The notes below the pieces were generated by a model. It made no database searches. It was not told the DNA's origin and saw nothing but the letters and a program-made list of their open reading frames with translations. Of a stretch of DNA of 64,000 bases, positions 27,042 to 34,953 are shown piece by piece. The position numbers were made by a program, and so were the translations under genes. The stretch comes from Allorhizobium borbori. GTDB lineage: Bacteria; Pseudomonadota; Alphaproteobacteria; Rhizobiales; Rhizobiaceae. How positions within the stretch are numbered: the first letter of the stretch is position 1; every line of letters begins with the position of its first letter. The DNA is taken from the NCBI RefSeq assembly GCF_014196535.1, contig NZ_JACIDU010000008.1, positions 1 through 64,000 of the forward strand, read 5' to 3'.

Positions 27042-27066
27042 GGCGCGGCCATCTGAAGGCCGCGCC
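27042..27066 (+). terminator. Attenuator-like hairpin after dctP
   Basis: GGCGCGGCC pairs perfectly with GGCCGCGCC around a 7-nt loop, followed by TGTCTTTC. It sits 8 nt after the dctP stop inside the operon, where partial termination or 3'-end protection would raise binding-protein levels relative to the permease. Confidence 0.5.
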
Positions 27067-27094
27067 TGTCTTTCAATCGGGCTTTCCCGAAGAA

Positions 27095-27152
27095 CCCCTC
27101 TGACCAGCGACCTTCTCCCTTGCAAGAGAAGAGCCGGCGGCGGCCAGAGGGG
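27095..27152. repeat. Bipartite palindromic intergenic repeat (Rhizobiales type)
   Basis: The outer arms CCCCTCTG (27095-27102) and CAGAGGGG (27145-27152) enclose an inner hairpin CTTCTC (27112-27117) and GAGAAG (27126-27131). The nested layout and the wording of the arms resemble dispersed palindromic intergenic repeats found in many copies in Agrobacterium/Rhizobium genomes. Only one copy is recognisable here; the family assignment is from memory. Confidence 0.45.
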
Positions 27153-27184
27153 AACACCGCCCCTTTACAAACTGGATGTTCTCA

Positions 27185-27763
27185 ATGTCTGCGACGCAGG
27201 AAATCCATACCCAGGTGACGCCTGAGGAACTTGCCCACACGTTCGATGAAGCGCCCGTCGACGTCGATCTGAAGGTTTACGCGCCGGAGGATTGGATCAC
27301 CATGGCGCTGTTCTGGCTGATGGCCGGTTGCGTGTTCCTGCAATTCTTCACCCGTTACGTGCTTAACGACAGCTATGCCTGGACGGAGGAAATCGCGGTA
27401 AACTGCCTGATCGGCGTCGTCTTCCTCGGTTCGGTGATGTGCGTGCGCATGTCGCGCCACATCCAGGTGGACGTGCTCTACCACTACCTGCCGGCCCGCC
27501 TCACCCGCATCATGGCGACCCTGGTCGATATCGCCCGCATCGCCTTCTTCGCCTACGGCTCATGGCTGATGTGGCGCTATCTCGAAATCGTCGGTGAGGA
27601 AGAGATGGTCACGGTGGAACTGCCGCGCAACATTGTCTTCTACAGCGTATTCGCCGCCTTCGTGCTGATGCTCGCCCGCTCGATCCAGGTCTTCATCGCC
27701 AACATGCGCCGTGGATATTCCGTGCTCGAACGCCCGGAAGCCTTCCAGAACGCCGAGGATTAA
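27185..27763 (+). CDS. dctQ: TRAP transporter small permease (DctQ family)
   Basis: 192 residues with four hydrophobic segments. An unusually long N-terminal cytoplasmic stretch of about 35 residues precedes the first helix. The DctQ signature region is 'AWTEEIAVNCLIGVVFLGSVMCVRMSRHIQVDV' (core 'FLGSVMCVRMSRHIQ'). Starts at ATG 27176 or 27185 are both possible; neither has a strong ribosome site. It is followed after 4 nt by dctM. Together they form the membrane part of the transporter fed by the upstream DctP. Confidence 0.87.
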   Translation: MSATQEIHTQVTPEELAHTFDEAPVDVDLKVYAPEDWITMALFWLMAGCVFLQFFTRYVLNDSYAWTEEIAVNCLIGVVFLGSVMCVRMSRHIQVDVLYHYLPARLTRIMATLVDIARIAFFAYGSWLMWRYLEIVGEEEMVTVELPRNIVFYSVFAAFVLMLARSIQVFIANMRRGYSVLERPEAFQNAED

Positions 27764-27767
27764 TTCC

Positions 27768-29174
27768 ATGCTCCTTCTCATCGGTTCCTTTCTCGGCCTG
27801 ATGGTGCTCGGTCTGCCCGTCGCCATCTCCATGGCCTCCGCCTCGCTGCTCTACATCATCTTTTACAATGTCGCGCCCGACATCATCGCCGCCCAGCGGC
27901 TCATCGCCGGCGTGGAAAGCTTCCCGCTGCTGGCCGTGCCCTTCTTCATTCTCGCCGGCAACCTCATGAACATCGCAGGCGTCACCGGCCGCATTTACGC
28001 TTTCGCGGTGGCGCTCGTCGGCTGGATGAAGGGCGGGCTTGCTCAGGTGAACATCATCGGCTCCGTGGTGTTTTCCGGCATGTCCGGCACCGCTCTGGCC
28101 GATGCCGCCGGCATCGGCACCATCGAGATCAAGGCCATGAAGGACCACGGCTACCCGGTTGAGGCCGCCGTCGGCGTCACCGCCGCCTCCGCCACCCTCG
28201 GCCCGATCTTCCCGCCATCGCTGCCCTTCGTCATCTACGGCATGATGGCCAATGTCTCGATCGGCGCGCTGTTCATGGCCGGCATCGTTCCCGGTGTCGT
28301 CATGACCGTGCTGATGATGCTGACCGTGGCAGTTTTCGCCTACATCAAGCGCTGGGGTTCCGACACGCCGTTCAGCATCAAGAACCTGCTGGGCGCATCG
28401 CTGGAAGTCTTCGTTGTGTTGATGGTGCCGACCGGTATATGGCTGCTCACGCTGACCGGCCTGTCGCTCAACTGGTCGATCTTCATCGCGCTCCTCGTGC
28501 TGCTCGCCTGCGACTGGTATTTCGATTTCTCGGCCGTGATGGCGCTGATGACCCCGGTCATCCTGATCGGCGGCATGACCATGGGCTGGTTCACGCCGAC
28601 GGAAGCCGCCGTCGCCGCCGTACTCTGGTCGCTGTTCCTCGGCCTCGTGCGCTACCGCTCGATGACCTTCAGGACGCTTGCCAAGGCAACGCTGGATACG
28701 GTGGAAACCACGGCCTCCGTGCTGTTCATCGTCGCCGCCGCCTCCGTCTTCGCCTGGCTTCTCACCGTCAGCCAGACAGCGCAGCTTCTCTCCGATGCGA
28801 TCCTGTCGATCACCAGCAACAAGTGGGTGTTCCTCATTCTCGTCAACCTGCTGATGCTGTTTGTCGGTTGCTTCCTCGATACGATCGCCGCGATCACCAT
28901 TCTCGTGCCAATCCTGATGCCGCTCCTGAAGACTTTCGGCATCGATCCGGTGCATTTCGGCCTCATCATGACACTCAACCTCATGATCGGCCTGCTGCAC
29001 CCGCCGCTCGGCATGGTGCTGTTCGTTCTGTCGCGCGTCGCCAAGCTTTCGGTCGAACGCACGACGATGGCGATCATTCCCTGGCTCGTGCCCCTGTTCA
29101 TCGCGCTTCTGCTCATCACCTTCATCCCGGCCATCACGCTTTGGCTGCCGACGGAGATGGGACTGATCCGCTAA
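27768..29174 (+). CDS. dctM: TRAP transporter large permease (DctM family)
   Basis: 468 residues, about twelve hydrophobic segments. The DctM hallmarks are 'FPLLAVPFFILAGNLMNIAGVT' near residue 50 (core 'PFFILAGNLMN') and 'SATLGPIFPPSLPFVIYGMMANVSIGALFMAGIVPG' (core 'LGPIFPPSLPFVIYG'). I start at ATG 27768, 4 nt after the dctQ stop, with GAGG inside the end of dctQ. The Na+-coupled channel subunit, expected to import the sugar acid bound by DctP. Confidence 0.92.
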   Translation: MLLLIGSFLGLMVLGLPVAISMASASLLYIIFYNVAPDIIAAQRLIAGVESFPLLAVPFFILAGNLMNIAGVTGRIYAFAVALVGWMKGGLAQVNIIGSVVFSGMSGTALADAAGIGTIEIKAMKDHGYPVEAAVGVTAASATLGPIFPPSLPFVIYGMMANVSIGALFMAGIVPGVVMTVLMMLTVAVFAYIKRWGSDTPFSIKNLLGASLEVFVVLMVPTGIWLLTLTGLSLNWSIFIALLVLLACDWYFDFSAVMALMTPVILIGGMTMGWFTPTEAAVAAVLWSLFLGLVRYRSMTFRTLAKATLDTVETTASVLFIVAAASVFAWLLTVSQTAQLLSDAILSITSNKWVFLILVNLLMLFVGCFLDTIAAITILVPILMPLLKTFGIDPVHFGLIMTLNLMIGLLHPPLGMVLFVLSRVAKLSVERTTMAIIPWLVPLFIALLLITFIPAITLWLPTEMGLIR

Positions 29175-29191
29175 GGCATGCACATTCTCTC

Positions 29192-29226
29192 CCGCTCACC
29201 TTCGGGCCCTGCCCGAAGGTGAGCGG
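29192..29226 (+). other. Perfect 16-bp stem-loop between dctM and idnD-like gene
   Basis: CCGCTCACCTTCGGGC pairs with its exact complement at 29211-29226 around a CCT loop. There is no U tract (GAAAC follows), so it is more likely a processing, stabilising or repeat-derived element than a terminator. It would partly separate transporter from enzyme expression. Confidence 0.55.
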
Positions 29227-29263
29227 AAACAAAGCAATCAACATCTTCGAAAGGCATTCAAAC

Positions 29264-30313
29264 ATGCAGACGCGCGTCGCCCGCCTTCACGGCATGCGCG
29301 ACCTTCGGGTCGAAACGCTCGATTATGCCGAACCCGGCCCCGGCGAGGTTATGCTGTCCATGGCCGCCGGTGGCATCTGCGGCTCCGATCTCCATTACTA
29401 TCAGGATGGCGGTTTTGGTCCCGTGCGGGTGCGTGAACCGATCATTTCCGGCCACGAGGCCTCCGGCTTCGTGGCGGCGCTCGGCGCCGGCGTCAGTGGT
29501 CTTGCGATCGGCCAGCTTGTCGCGGTCAATCCGTCCCAACCCTGCGGCCATTGTCATTATTGCAGGCTCGGCCAGCCCATCCATTGCCTTGAAATGCGCT
29601 TCATGGGCTCGGCCATGCGCCTGCCGCACGAAAACGGCATGTTCCGCGACCGGCTCGTGGTGCCCGCCATCCAGTGCCATGCCTTCGGACCGGACACGAC
29701 GCCCGGCGAAGCCGCCTGCGCCGAACCTTTGGCGGTGTGCCTTCACGCCGTGGCCCAGGCGGGGGATCTTTCCGGAAAGACGGTACTCGTCACCGGTGCC
29801 GGTCCCATCGGCCTGTTGACCGTTGCCGCCGCACGCCATGCGGGTGCGGCCGAAATCGTGGTGACAGACCTGACCGACGCCGCTCTTTCACGCGCGCCAG
29901 CGATGGGCGCTTCAAAAACCGTCAATGTCGCAACCAACCCGGAGGGGCTTGCGCCCTGGCAGAAAAACAAGGGCCTCTTCGACGTGGTGTTCGACTGCTC
30001 GGCGGCCGGACCGGCGCTGCGCTCGGCTTTTGCCGCCGTCAAGCCGCGCGGGTTGATCGTGCAGGTGGGGGTGACCGGCGATGTTACCATTCCGCTCAAC
30101 GCGCTGGTTGGCAAGGAAATCACCTGGCGCGGCTCGCAGCGCTTCCACACGGAATTTGCGGACGCCGTGCGCCTCATCTCGGCGCGCGCCATCGACGTGC
30201 GTCCGATCATTTCCCACACATTCCCGCTCGAACAGGCGGTCGAGGCCTTTGAACAGGCTGGCGACCGCGCCGTTGCCTGCAAGGTGCAGATCACCTTCGA
30301 CAGCACGCGCTGA
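29264..30313 (+). CDS. idnD: Zinc-dependent L-idonate 5-dehydrogenase-like protein
   Basis: 349 residues, medium-chain dehydrogenase. The catalytic zinc ligands are Cys in 'GGICGSDLHYY' and the His/Glu in 'SGHEASG'. The structural zinc site shows as 'CGHCHYCRLGQPIHC' with four cysteines. NAD binding is at 'VLVTGAGPIGLLTV'. The 'CGSDLHYYQDGGFGPVRVREPIISGHE' stretch (core 'GGFGPVRVREP') is typical of L-idonate 5-dehydrogenase, which makes 5-keto-gluconate; L-gulonate-type substrates giving fructuronate are also possible and would feed the uxuB/uxuA genes next door. The frame is open far upstream, antisense-free coding potential begins at ATG 29264. Confidence 0.82.
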   Translation: MQTRVARLHGMRDLRVETLDYAEPGPGEVMLSMAAGGICGSDLHYYQDGGFGPVRVREPIISGHEASGFVAALGAGVSGLAIGQLVAVNPSQPCGHCHYCRLGQPIHCLEMRFMGSAMRLPHENGMFRDRLVVPAIQCHAFGPDTTPGEAACAEPLAVCLHAVAQAGDLSGKTVLVTGAGPIGLLTVAAARHAGAAEIVVTDLTDAALSRAPAMGASKTVNVATNPEGLAPWQKNKGLFDVVFDCSAAGPALRSAFAAVKPRGLIVQVGVTGDVTIPLNALVGKEITWRGSQRFHTEFADAVRLISARAIDVRPIISHTFPLEQAVEAFEQAGDRAVACKVQITFDSTR

Positions 30314-30331
30314 CATGCAAAGGACAACACG

Positions 30332-31528
30332 ATGAGACATACATGGCGTTGGTTTGGCCCGGTGGACAAGGTCACGGTGCGCGATGCCGCCCAAGCGGGC
30401 GCGCAAGGCATCGTCAGCGCGCTGCACCACATTGCGACCGGCGAGGTCTGGCCCGTCGCCGAGATCGAGAAACGCCACGCGGAAATCCGCGCCGGTGGCC
30501 TTGTCTGGGACGTGGTGGAAAGCGTGCCGGTTTCGGAATCCATCAAGACACAGACCGGAGACTGGAAGGCTCACATCGCCAACTGGCAGGAAACCCTGCG
30601 CCGGCTCTCGGCGTCGGGCATCCGCACCGTCTGCTACAATTTCATGCCGGTTCTTGACTGGACGCGCACAGACCTGCGCTGGGAGACCCGTCACGGCGCG
30701 AAAGCCATGCGCTTCGACCTGCCGGATTTCGCGGCCTTCGACATCCACATCCTCAAGCGTCCAGCGGCGAAAGACGATTATCCGGACTGGCTGGTAGAAG
30801 AGGCAGCGAAGCGCTTCTCCGAAATGCCCGAAGCAAAGATTGTCGCCCTCGGCAAGAACATCGGCGCCGGCCTGCCCGGCTCGGCGGATGGCTATACGCT
30901 GGCGCAGTTGCTCGAAAAGCTGCGCAGCTATGAGGGCACGAACCGCGCGCGGCTTCAGCAGAACCTCGTCGATTTCCTGTCGGAAGTGACACCCGTCGCC
31001 GAACAGGTCGGCATCAACATCTGCGCCCACGGCGACGATCCGCCGTGGGCGCTGCTCGGCCTGCCGCGCATCCTCTCCACCGAAGCGGATTACGCCCATA
31101 TGCTCTCGCAGGTGAACAGCCGCGCCAATGGCGTGACGCTTTGCACCGGCTCGCTCGGCGCACGGGCCGATAACGACCTGCCCTTCATCGCCACCCGCTT
31201 TGCAGACCGCATCCACTTCGTCCACCTGCGCAACGTGACGCGGGAAACCGATACCGTGCCCTGCTCCTTCTTCGAGGACGAGCATCTGGAAGGCGGCACG
31301 GATATGGTCGCGGTAATTGCTGCGTTGCTGGCCGAAGAGAGCCGCCGCCGCGAGGAAGGCCGCGACGACCATGAAATTCCGATGCGCCCCGACCACGGGC
31401 AGGAAATTCTTGATGACCTGACGCGAGGCGCCCAACCCGGCTATCCCGCCATCGGACGGCTCAAGGGCCTTGCCGAATTGCGTGGTATCGAGCGCACGCT
31501 TCTTCATTCCCGCTACGGACTGGTATGA
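30332..31528 (+). CDS. uxuA: Mannonate dehydratase
   Basis: 398 residues, the size of UxuA (a xylose-isomerase-like TIM barrel that binds Mn/Fe). Diagnostic segments are 'MRHTWRWFGPVDKV' at the start, 'GIRTVCYNFMPVLDWTRTDL' (core 'CYNFMPVLDWTRTD'), 'CAHGDDPPWALLGLPRI' and 'PMRPDHGQEILDD' with metal-ligand His/Asp residues. It dehydrates D-mannonate to 2-keto-3-deoxygluconate (KDG). Its end overlaps uxuB by four bases. No KDG kinase or aldolase is in the window. Confidence 0.95.
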   Translation: MRHTWRWFGPVDKVTVRDAAQAGAQGIVSALHHIATGEVWPVAEIEKRHAEIRAGGLVWDVVESVPVSESIKTQTGDWKAHIANWQETLRRLSASGIRTVCYNFMPVLDWTRTDLRWETRHGAKAMRFDLPDFAAFDIHILKRPAAKDDYPDWLVEEAAKRFSEMPEAKIVALGKNIGAGLPGSADGYTLAQLLEKLRSYEGTNRARLQQNLVDFLSEVTPVAEQVGINICAHGDDPPWALLGLPRILSTEADYAHMLSQVNSRANGVTLCTGSLGARADNDLPFIATRFADRIHFVHLRNVTRETDTVPCSFFEDEHLEGGTDMVAVIAALLAEESRRREEGRDDHEIPMRPDHGQEILDDLTRGAQPGYPAIGRLKGLAELRGIERTLLHSRYGLV

Positions 31529-32928
31529 AACCCATGCAACAGCTTTCCGCGAAAACCACCCTGCCGCCGCATGTTGCCCGCCCGACCTATGACCGTTCGA
31601 CCCTGAAACCCGGCATCCTCCATATCGGTCTCGGCGCTTTCCACCGGGCGCACCAGGCCGTGTTCACACAGCGCGCGCTGGAGGCCGAATTCGGCCCGTG
31701 GGGCATCGTCGCCGTCAACCTGCGTTCGCCGGAACCGGTTGCGGCGCTCGCCGCTCAGGACGGGCTCTATTCCGTGACCACGCGCGGCAAGGCGGATGAC
31801 CGTTCCGAGGTGATCGGCGCGACCGTGGACTGGATCTGCGCCGCGCAAAACCGGCAGAAGGTGCTGGATTATCTGGCCAGCCCGGAAATCCGCATCGTCA
31901 CCCTCACCGTGTCGGAAAAGGCCTATGGCCTGCATCCCGTCACCGGCGGGCTGGATACCGATCACCCCTCCGCGGCCGCCGATCTCGCCAACCCGCACCA
32001 ACCCACCGGTCCTATCGGCTTTCTGGTGGAGGGGCTGGCGCTGCGCCGTGCCGCAGGCGTGAAACCCTTTACCGTCTTGTGCTGTGACAACCTTCCCGCC
32101 AACGGCCATGTGGTGCGCCGCCTCGTGCTCGACATGGCCGAACGGCGCGATCCGGCGCTCGCCCGCTGGATTGCCGAGAACAGCGCCTTTCCCTGTTCCA
32201 TGGTCGACCGCATCGTGCCCGCCGCAACCACAGCCACGCGCGAACGCGCCGAGCGGTTGCTCGGCGTGACGGATGCGCTGGCGCTCGATACCGAACCCTT
32301 CATTCAGTGGGTGATCGAGGACAATTTTGTTTCCGGGCGCCCGAAATGGGAAGCGGGAGGAGCAATCTTTGCCGAACATGCCGAACCCTATGAGAAGATG
32401 AAGCTCCGGCTTTTGAACGGCACCCATACGCTTCTCGCCCATCTCGGCATCATCCACGATCTGGAATGTACCCGCGATGTGATGGCTGTGCCGGAACTGG
32501 CGGCGGAAGCCCGCCGGCATCTCGATGCCACGGTGAAGACACTCGACCCCGTGCCCGGCATCGACCTTGCCGCCTATATGGACCAGTTGATGGAGCGCTT
32601 CGCCAACCCGACGATCGCCCACCGCTGCACCCAGATCGCCCTCGATACGACGCAGAAAATCCCTCAGCGCCTCTTCGTGCCCGCTATCGAGGTGCTGGCC
32701 CAACGGGGCGACGCGGCCGCCTTCGCCCATGTGGTCGGTATCTGGATCAAGGCGGTGCGCAAGCGCGGCGATTGCGATGATCCGCGCCGCGACGAAATTC
32801 TCGCCGCGGCAGCGAACATCGACCCCGCTGATCCCTCCGCGTCCTTCTTCGCCATTCCCGGCCTTTTCCCGCCGGAACTGATCGCGGCGAGAGGCTGGCG
32901 TGATCTGGTGAACAGGGAACTCAGGTAG
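31525..32928 (+). CDS. uxuB: D-mannonate oxidoreductase / fructuronate reductase (mannitol dehydrogenase family)
   Basis: 467 residues, long-chain polyol dehydrogenase. Early 'ILHIGLGAFHRAHQAVFTQ' is the family cofactor/substrate motif, and 'LRLLNGTHTLLAHLG' in the C-terminal domain contains the catalytic Lys-Asn-His neighbourhood ('KMKLRLLNGTH'). In UxuB, NADH reduces D-fructuronate to D-mannonate, the substrate of the co-translated UxuA (ATGA overlap). Mannitol or arabinitol dehydrogenase activity is a weaker alternative, disfavoured by the context. Confidence 0.88.
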   Translation: MKPMQQLSAKTTLPPHVARPTYDRSTLKPGILHIGLGAFHRAHQAVFTQRALEAEFGPWGIVAVNLRSPEPVAALAAQDGLYSVTTRGKADDRSEVIGATVDWICAAQNRQKVLDYLASPEIRIVTLTVSEKAYGLHPVTGGLDTDHPSAAADLANPHQPTGPIGFLVEGLALRRAAGVKPFTVLCCDNLPANGHVVRRLVLDMAERRDPALARWIAENSAFPCSMVDRIVPAATTATRERAERLLGVTDALALDTEPFIQWVIEDNFVSGRPKWEAGGAIFAEHAEPYEKMKLRLLNGTHTLLAHLGIIHDLECTRDVMAVPELAAEARRHLDATVKTLDPVPGIDLAAYMDQLMERFANPTIAHRCTQIALDTTQKIPQRLFVPAIEVLAQRGDAAAFAHVVGIWIKAVRKRGDCDDPRRDEILAAAANIDPADPSASFFAIPGLFPPELIAARGWRDLVNRELR

Positions 32929-32939
32929 TCAGAGCCCGC

Positions 32940-34094
32940 TCAGCCCATCACCCGTGCAACCTCGCGCACGAGGCTTTCTGCCGAGATTTCGCTGATCGAC
33001 TTCGCGCCGGTCAGCGTCATTGCCACCTTCATTTCCTTGGCGAAAATGTCGAGCAGGTTCTCAACACCGGCCTGCCCCGCCGTGGCCAGCGCATAGACGA
33101 AGGCCCGGCCGATGAGAACGCCATCCGCACCCTGCGCGATCATCCGTACGACATCGAGACCGGAGCGGATGCCTGAGTCCGCAAAGATCGCCAGATCGCC
33201 CTTGACCGCATCGGCAATGGCCGGCAGCGCACGCGCCGACGACAGGACGCCGTCAAGCTGGCGGCCACCGTGGTTCGACACCACGATGCCATCGGCACCG
33301 AAGCGCACCGCGTCCTTCGCGTCCTCGGGATCAAGAATGCCCTTGATGATCATCGGCCCCTTCCAGAACTCACGGATCCATTCCAGATCGGACCAGCCGA
33401 TGGACGGGTCGAAATTGGCGCCGAGCCAGCCGATATAATCGGCGAGATTGGTCGGCTCACCACGGTATTTCGAGATATTGCCGAGATCGTGCGGTTTGCC
33501 CAACAGCCCGACATCGACAGCCCAACGAGGATGCGTCACCGCCTGCAAAATACGCCGCGCCGGTGCGTTGGGACCCGACATGCCGGAATGGGCGTCGCGA
33601 TAGCGCGCACCCGGCACCGGCATATCCACGGTAAAGACCAGCTTGCGGATGCCCGCATCCCAGGCGCGTTCCAGCGCATTCTTCATGAAGCCCCGATCCC
33701 TAAGCACGTAAAGCTGGAACCAGATGGGCTTGGCGACCTGCGACTGCACCTCCTCGATAGGGCAAACCGAGACGGTGGACAGCGTCATCGGAATGCCCTT
33801 CCTGGTCGCCGCACGCGCCGCCTGCACTTCGCCGCGCCGGGCAAACATGCCGGTGAGGCCGACGGGCGCCAGCGCCACAGGCATGGCGACATGTTCATCA
33901 AAGAACTTCGAGGTGATATCCACCTCGCCGACGCTTTTCAGCACGAGCTGGCGCAAGGCCAGTCCCGCGAGATCATCGACATTGCGGCGAAGCGTATGCT
34001 CGGCATAGGCGCCGCCGTCGATATAGTGAAACAGGAAGGGCGGCAGCCGGCGACGAGCGGCCTCGCGGTAATCCGATGCAGATGAAATGATCAT
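32940..34094 (-). CDS. lldD: FMN-dependent L-lactate dehydrogenase
   Basis: 384 residues, alpha-hydroxy-acid oxidase family. FMN and substrate contacts are visible in '[19 protein letters not shown]', '[12 protein letters not shown]' and '[12 protein letters not shown]', which holds the catalytic His and Arg. '[32 protein letters not shown]' (core '[12 protein letters not shown]') is the phosphate-binding end. It oxidises L-lactate to pyruvate and feeds quinones at the membrane. Overlaps the stop of the upstream lldR gene by four bases, giving an lldRD operon without lldP. Convergent with uxuB. Confidence 0.93.
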   Translation of the reverse strand: MIISSASDYREAARRRLPPFLFHYIDGGAYAEHTLRRNVDDLAGLALRQLVLKSVGEVDITSKFFDEHVAMPVALAPVGLTGMFARRGEVQAARAATRKGIPMTLSTVSVCPIEEVQSQVAKPIWFQLYVLRDRGFMKNALERAWDAGIRKLVFTVDMPVPGARYRDAHSGMSGPNAPARRILQAVTHPRWAVDVGLLGKPHDLGNISKYRGEPTNLADYIGWLGANFDPSIGWSDLEWIREFWKGPMIIKGILDPEDAKDAVRFGADGIVVSNHGGRQLDGVLSSARALPAIADAVKGDLAIFADSGIRSGLDVVRMIAQGADGVLIGRAFVYALATAGQAGVENLLDIFAKEMKVAMTLTGAKSISEISAESLVREVARVMG

Positions 34095-34846
34095 GGCTTT
34101 GCCTCCTCCAGCAAAAGCGTGTTGTGAGCAAGGGTGGCGCGACGGCTGCGAGCCACCTCCTCCTCGATATGTCTCAGACCGTCTTCCACGAAGGCCAGAT
34201 GATCGGTGACGGCCATGCGGGCCTTGTCCGCCTCGCCGGCAAGGATAGCCGCAACAATGGCCCGGTGTTGCCGATCCAGCTTTTCCACCGTCTGCGGCAG
34301 ACGGAAGAGTTGCTTCAGGCTCTCGGCAATGCTGATGCGCATCAGTTCGAAAAGCCCCGCCATGACCTGCCGCAGCACGGCATTGTGCGAGGCCTCGGCA
34401 ATTGCCATGTGGAACGCGGCGTCGGCCTGTGCCTGCACCGCCGGGTCGCTGCTGCCCTCACCCGAGACGGCCTCAAGCGCGGCGACCAGCCGGGCCTTGT
34501 CCGCCTCCGTGGCCCGCTGGGCGGCAAAAAAGGCGGCGTCGGTATCAAGCGTTTTGCGGAGTTCCATCACATCGCGCCAGAAGCCGTTTTCCAGACGTAC
34601 GAGCCCGCCCAGCGGCCGTAATGCCCGCTCGAAGATAAAGCCGGCGCCGGGTTCGGCCACATAGGTGCCGCCGCCCTGCCGTGTCGTGACGATGCCACGA
34701 CTGATGAGTTCGCGCATGGCCTCGCGCAGCCGCGACCGCGACACGCCCAGTTCGGCCGCCAACGCCCGTTCAGCCGGTAGCCGGTCGCCCGGCTGAAGCC
34801 TCCGCGCCGACATCAACGCCTCGATCTGATGGACAAGCGTGACCAT
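34091..34846 (-). CDS. lldR: GntR-family L-lactate-responsive regulator
   Basis: 251 residues. Winged helix at about 5-70 with '[31 protein letters not shown]' (core '[16 protein letters not shown]'). The FCD domain has '[18 protein letters not shown]' and '[11 protein letters not shown]' metal/ligand residues. ATG 34846 follows GGAGG; the ten residues upstream in frame are not supported. Co-transcribed with lldD, as in E. coli lldPRD. Two palindromes that match the LldR consensus flank the promoter. Confidence 0.9.
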   Translation of the reverse strand: MVTLVHQIEALMSARRLQPGDRLPAERALAAELGVSRSRLREAMRELISRGIVTTRQGGGTYVAEPGAGFIFERALRPLGGLVRLENGFWRDVMELRKTLDTDAAFFAAQRATEADKARLVAALEAVSGEGSSDPAVQAQADAAFHMAIAEASHNAVLRQVMAGLFELMRISIAESLKQLFRLPQTVEKLDRQHRAIVAAILAGEADKARMAVTDHLAFVEDGLRHIEEEVARSRRATLAHNTLLLEEAKP

Positions 34847-34857
34847 TACGCCTCCAT

Positions 34858-34870
34858 TTGGCCCTACCAA
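34858..34870. promoter_or_regulatory. LldR operator candidate 1 (promoter-proximal)
   Basis: TTGGCCCTACCAA is a palindromic element 12 nt upstream of the lldR ATG. It matches the LldR core TNGTNNNACNA with one substitution. Confidence 0.5.
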
Positions 34871-34942
34871 TTTCAACGATCAGCATCGACAATGGCATAA
34901 TGACTTGAAACGTTGCAAGCTTTGCAGAAATAATGCGCATAT

Positions 34943-34953
34943 TGGTAGGACCA
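34943..34953. promoter_or_regulatory. LldR operator candidate 2 (distal)
   Basis: TGGTAGGACCA fits TNGTNNNACNA exactly and lies 73 nt from the proximal site, directly before the stop codon of the upstream gene. A two-operator arrangement around the promoter is known for E. coli lldPRD. Confidence 0.55.

Noticed and set aside
27693-29183. A 496-residue frame antisense to the second dctM
   Set aside because: Same mirror-image composition opposite a clear DctM gene; no ribosome site.
28439-29263. Upstream extension of the idnD-like gene giving a 624-residue protein
   Set aside because: The extra part is the out-of-frame shadow of dctM; the dehydrogenase begins with its usual N terminus at 29264.
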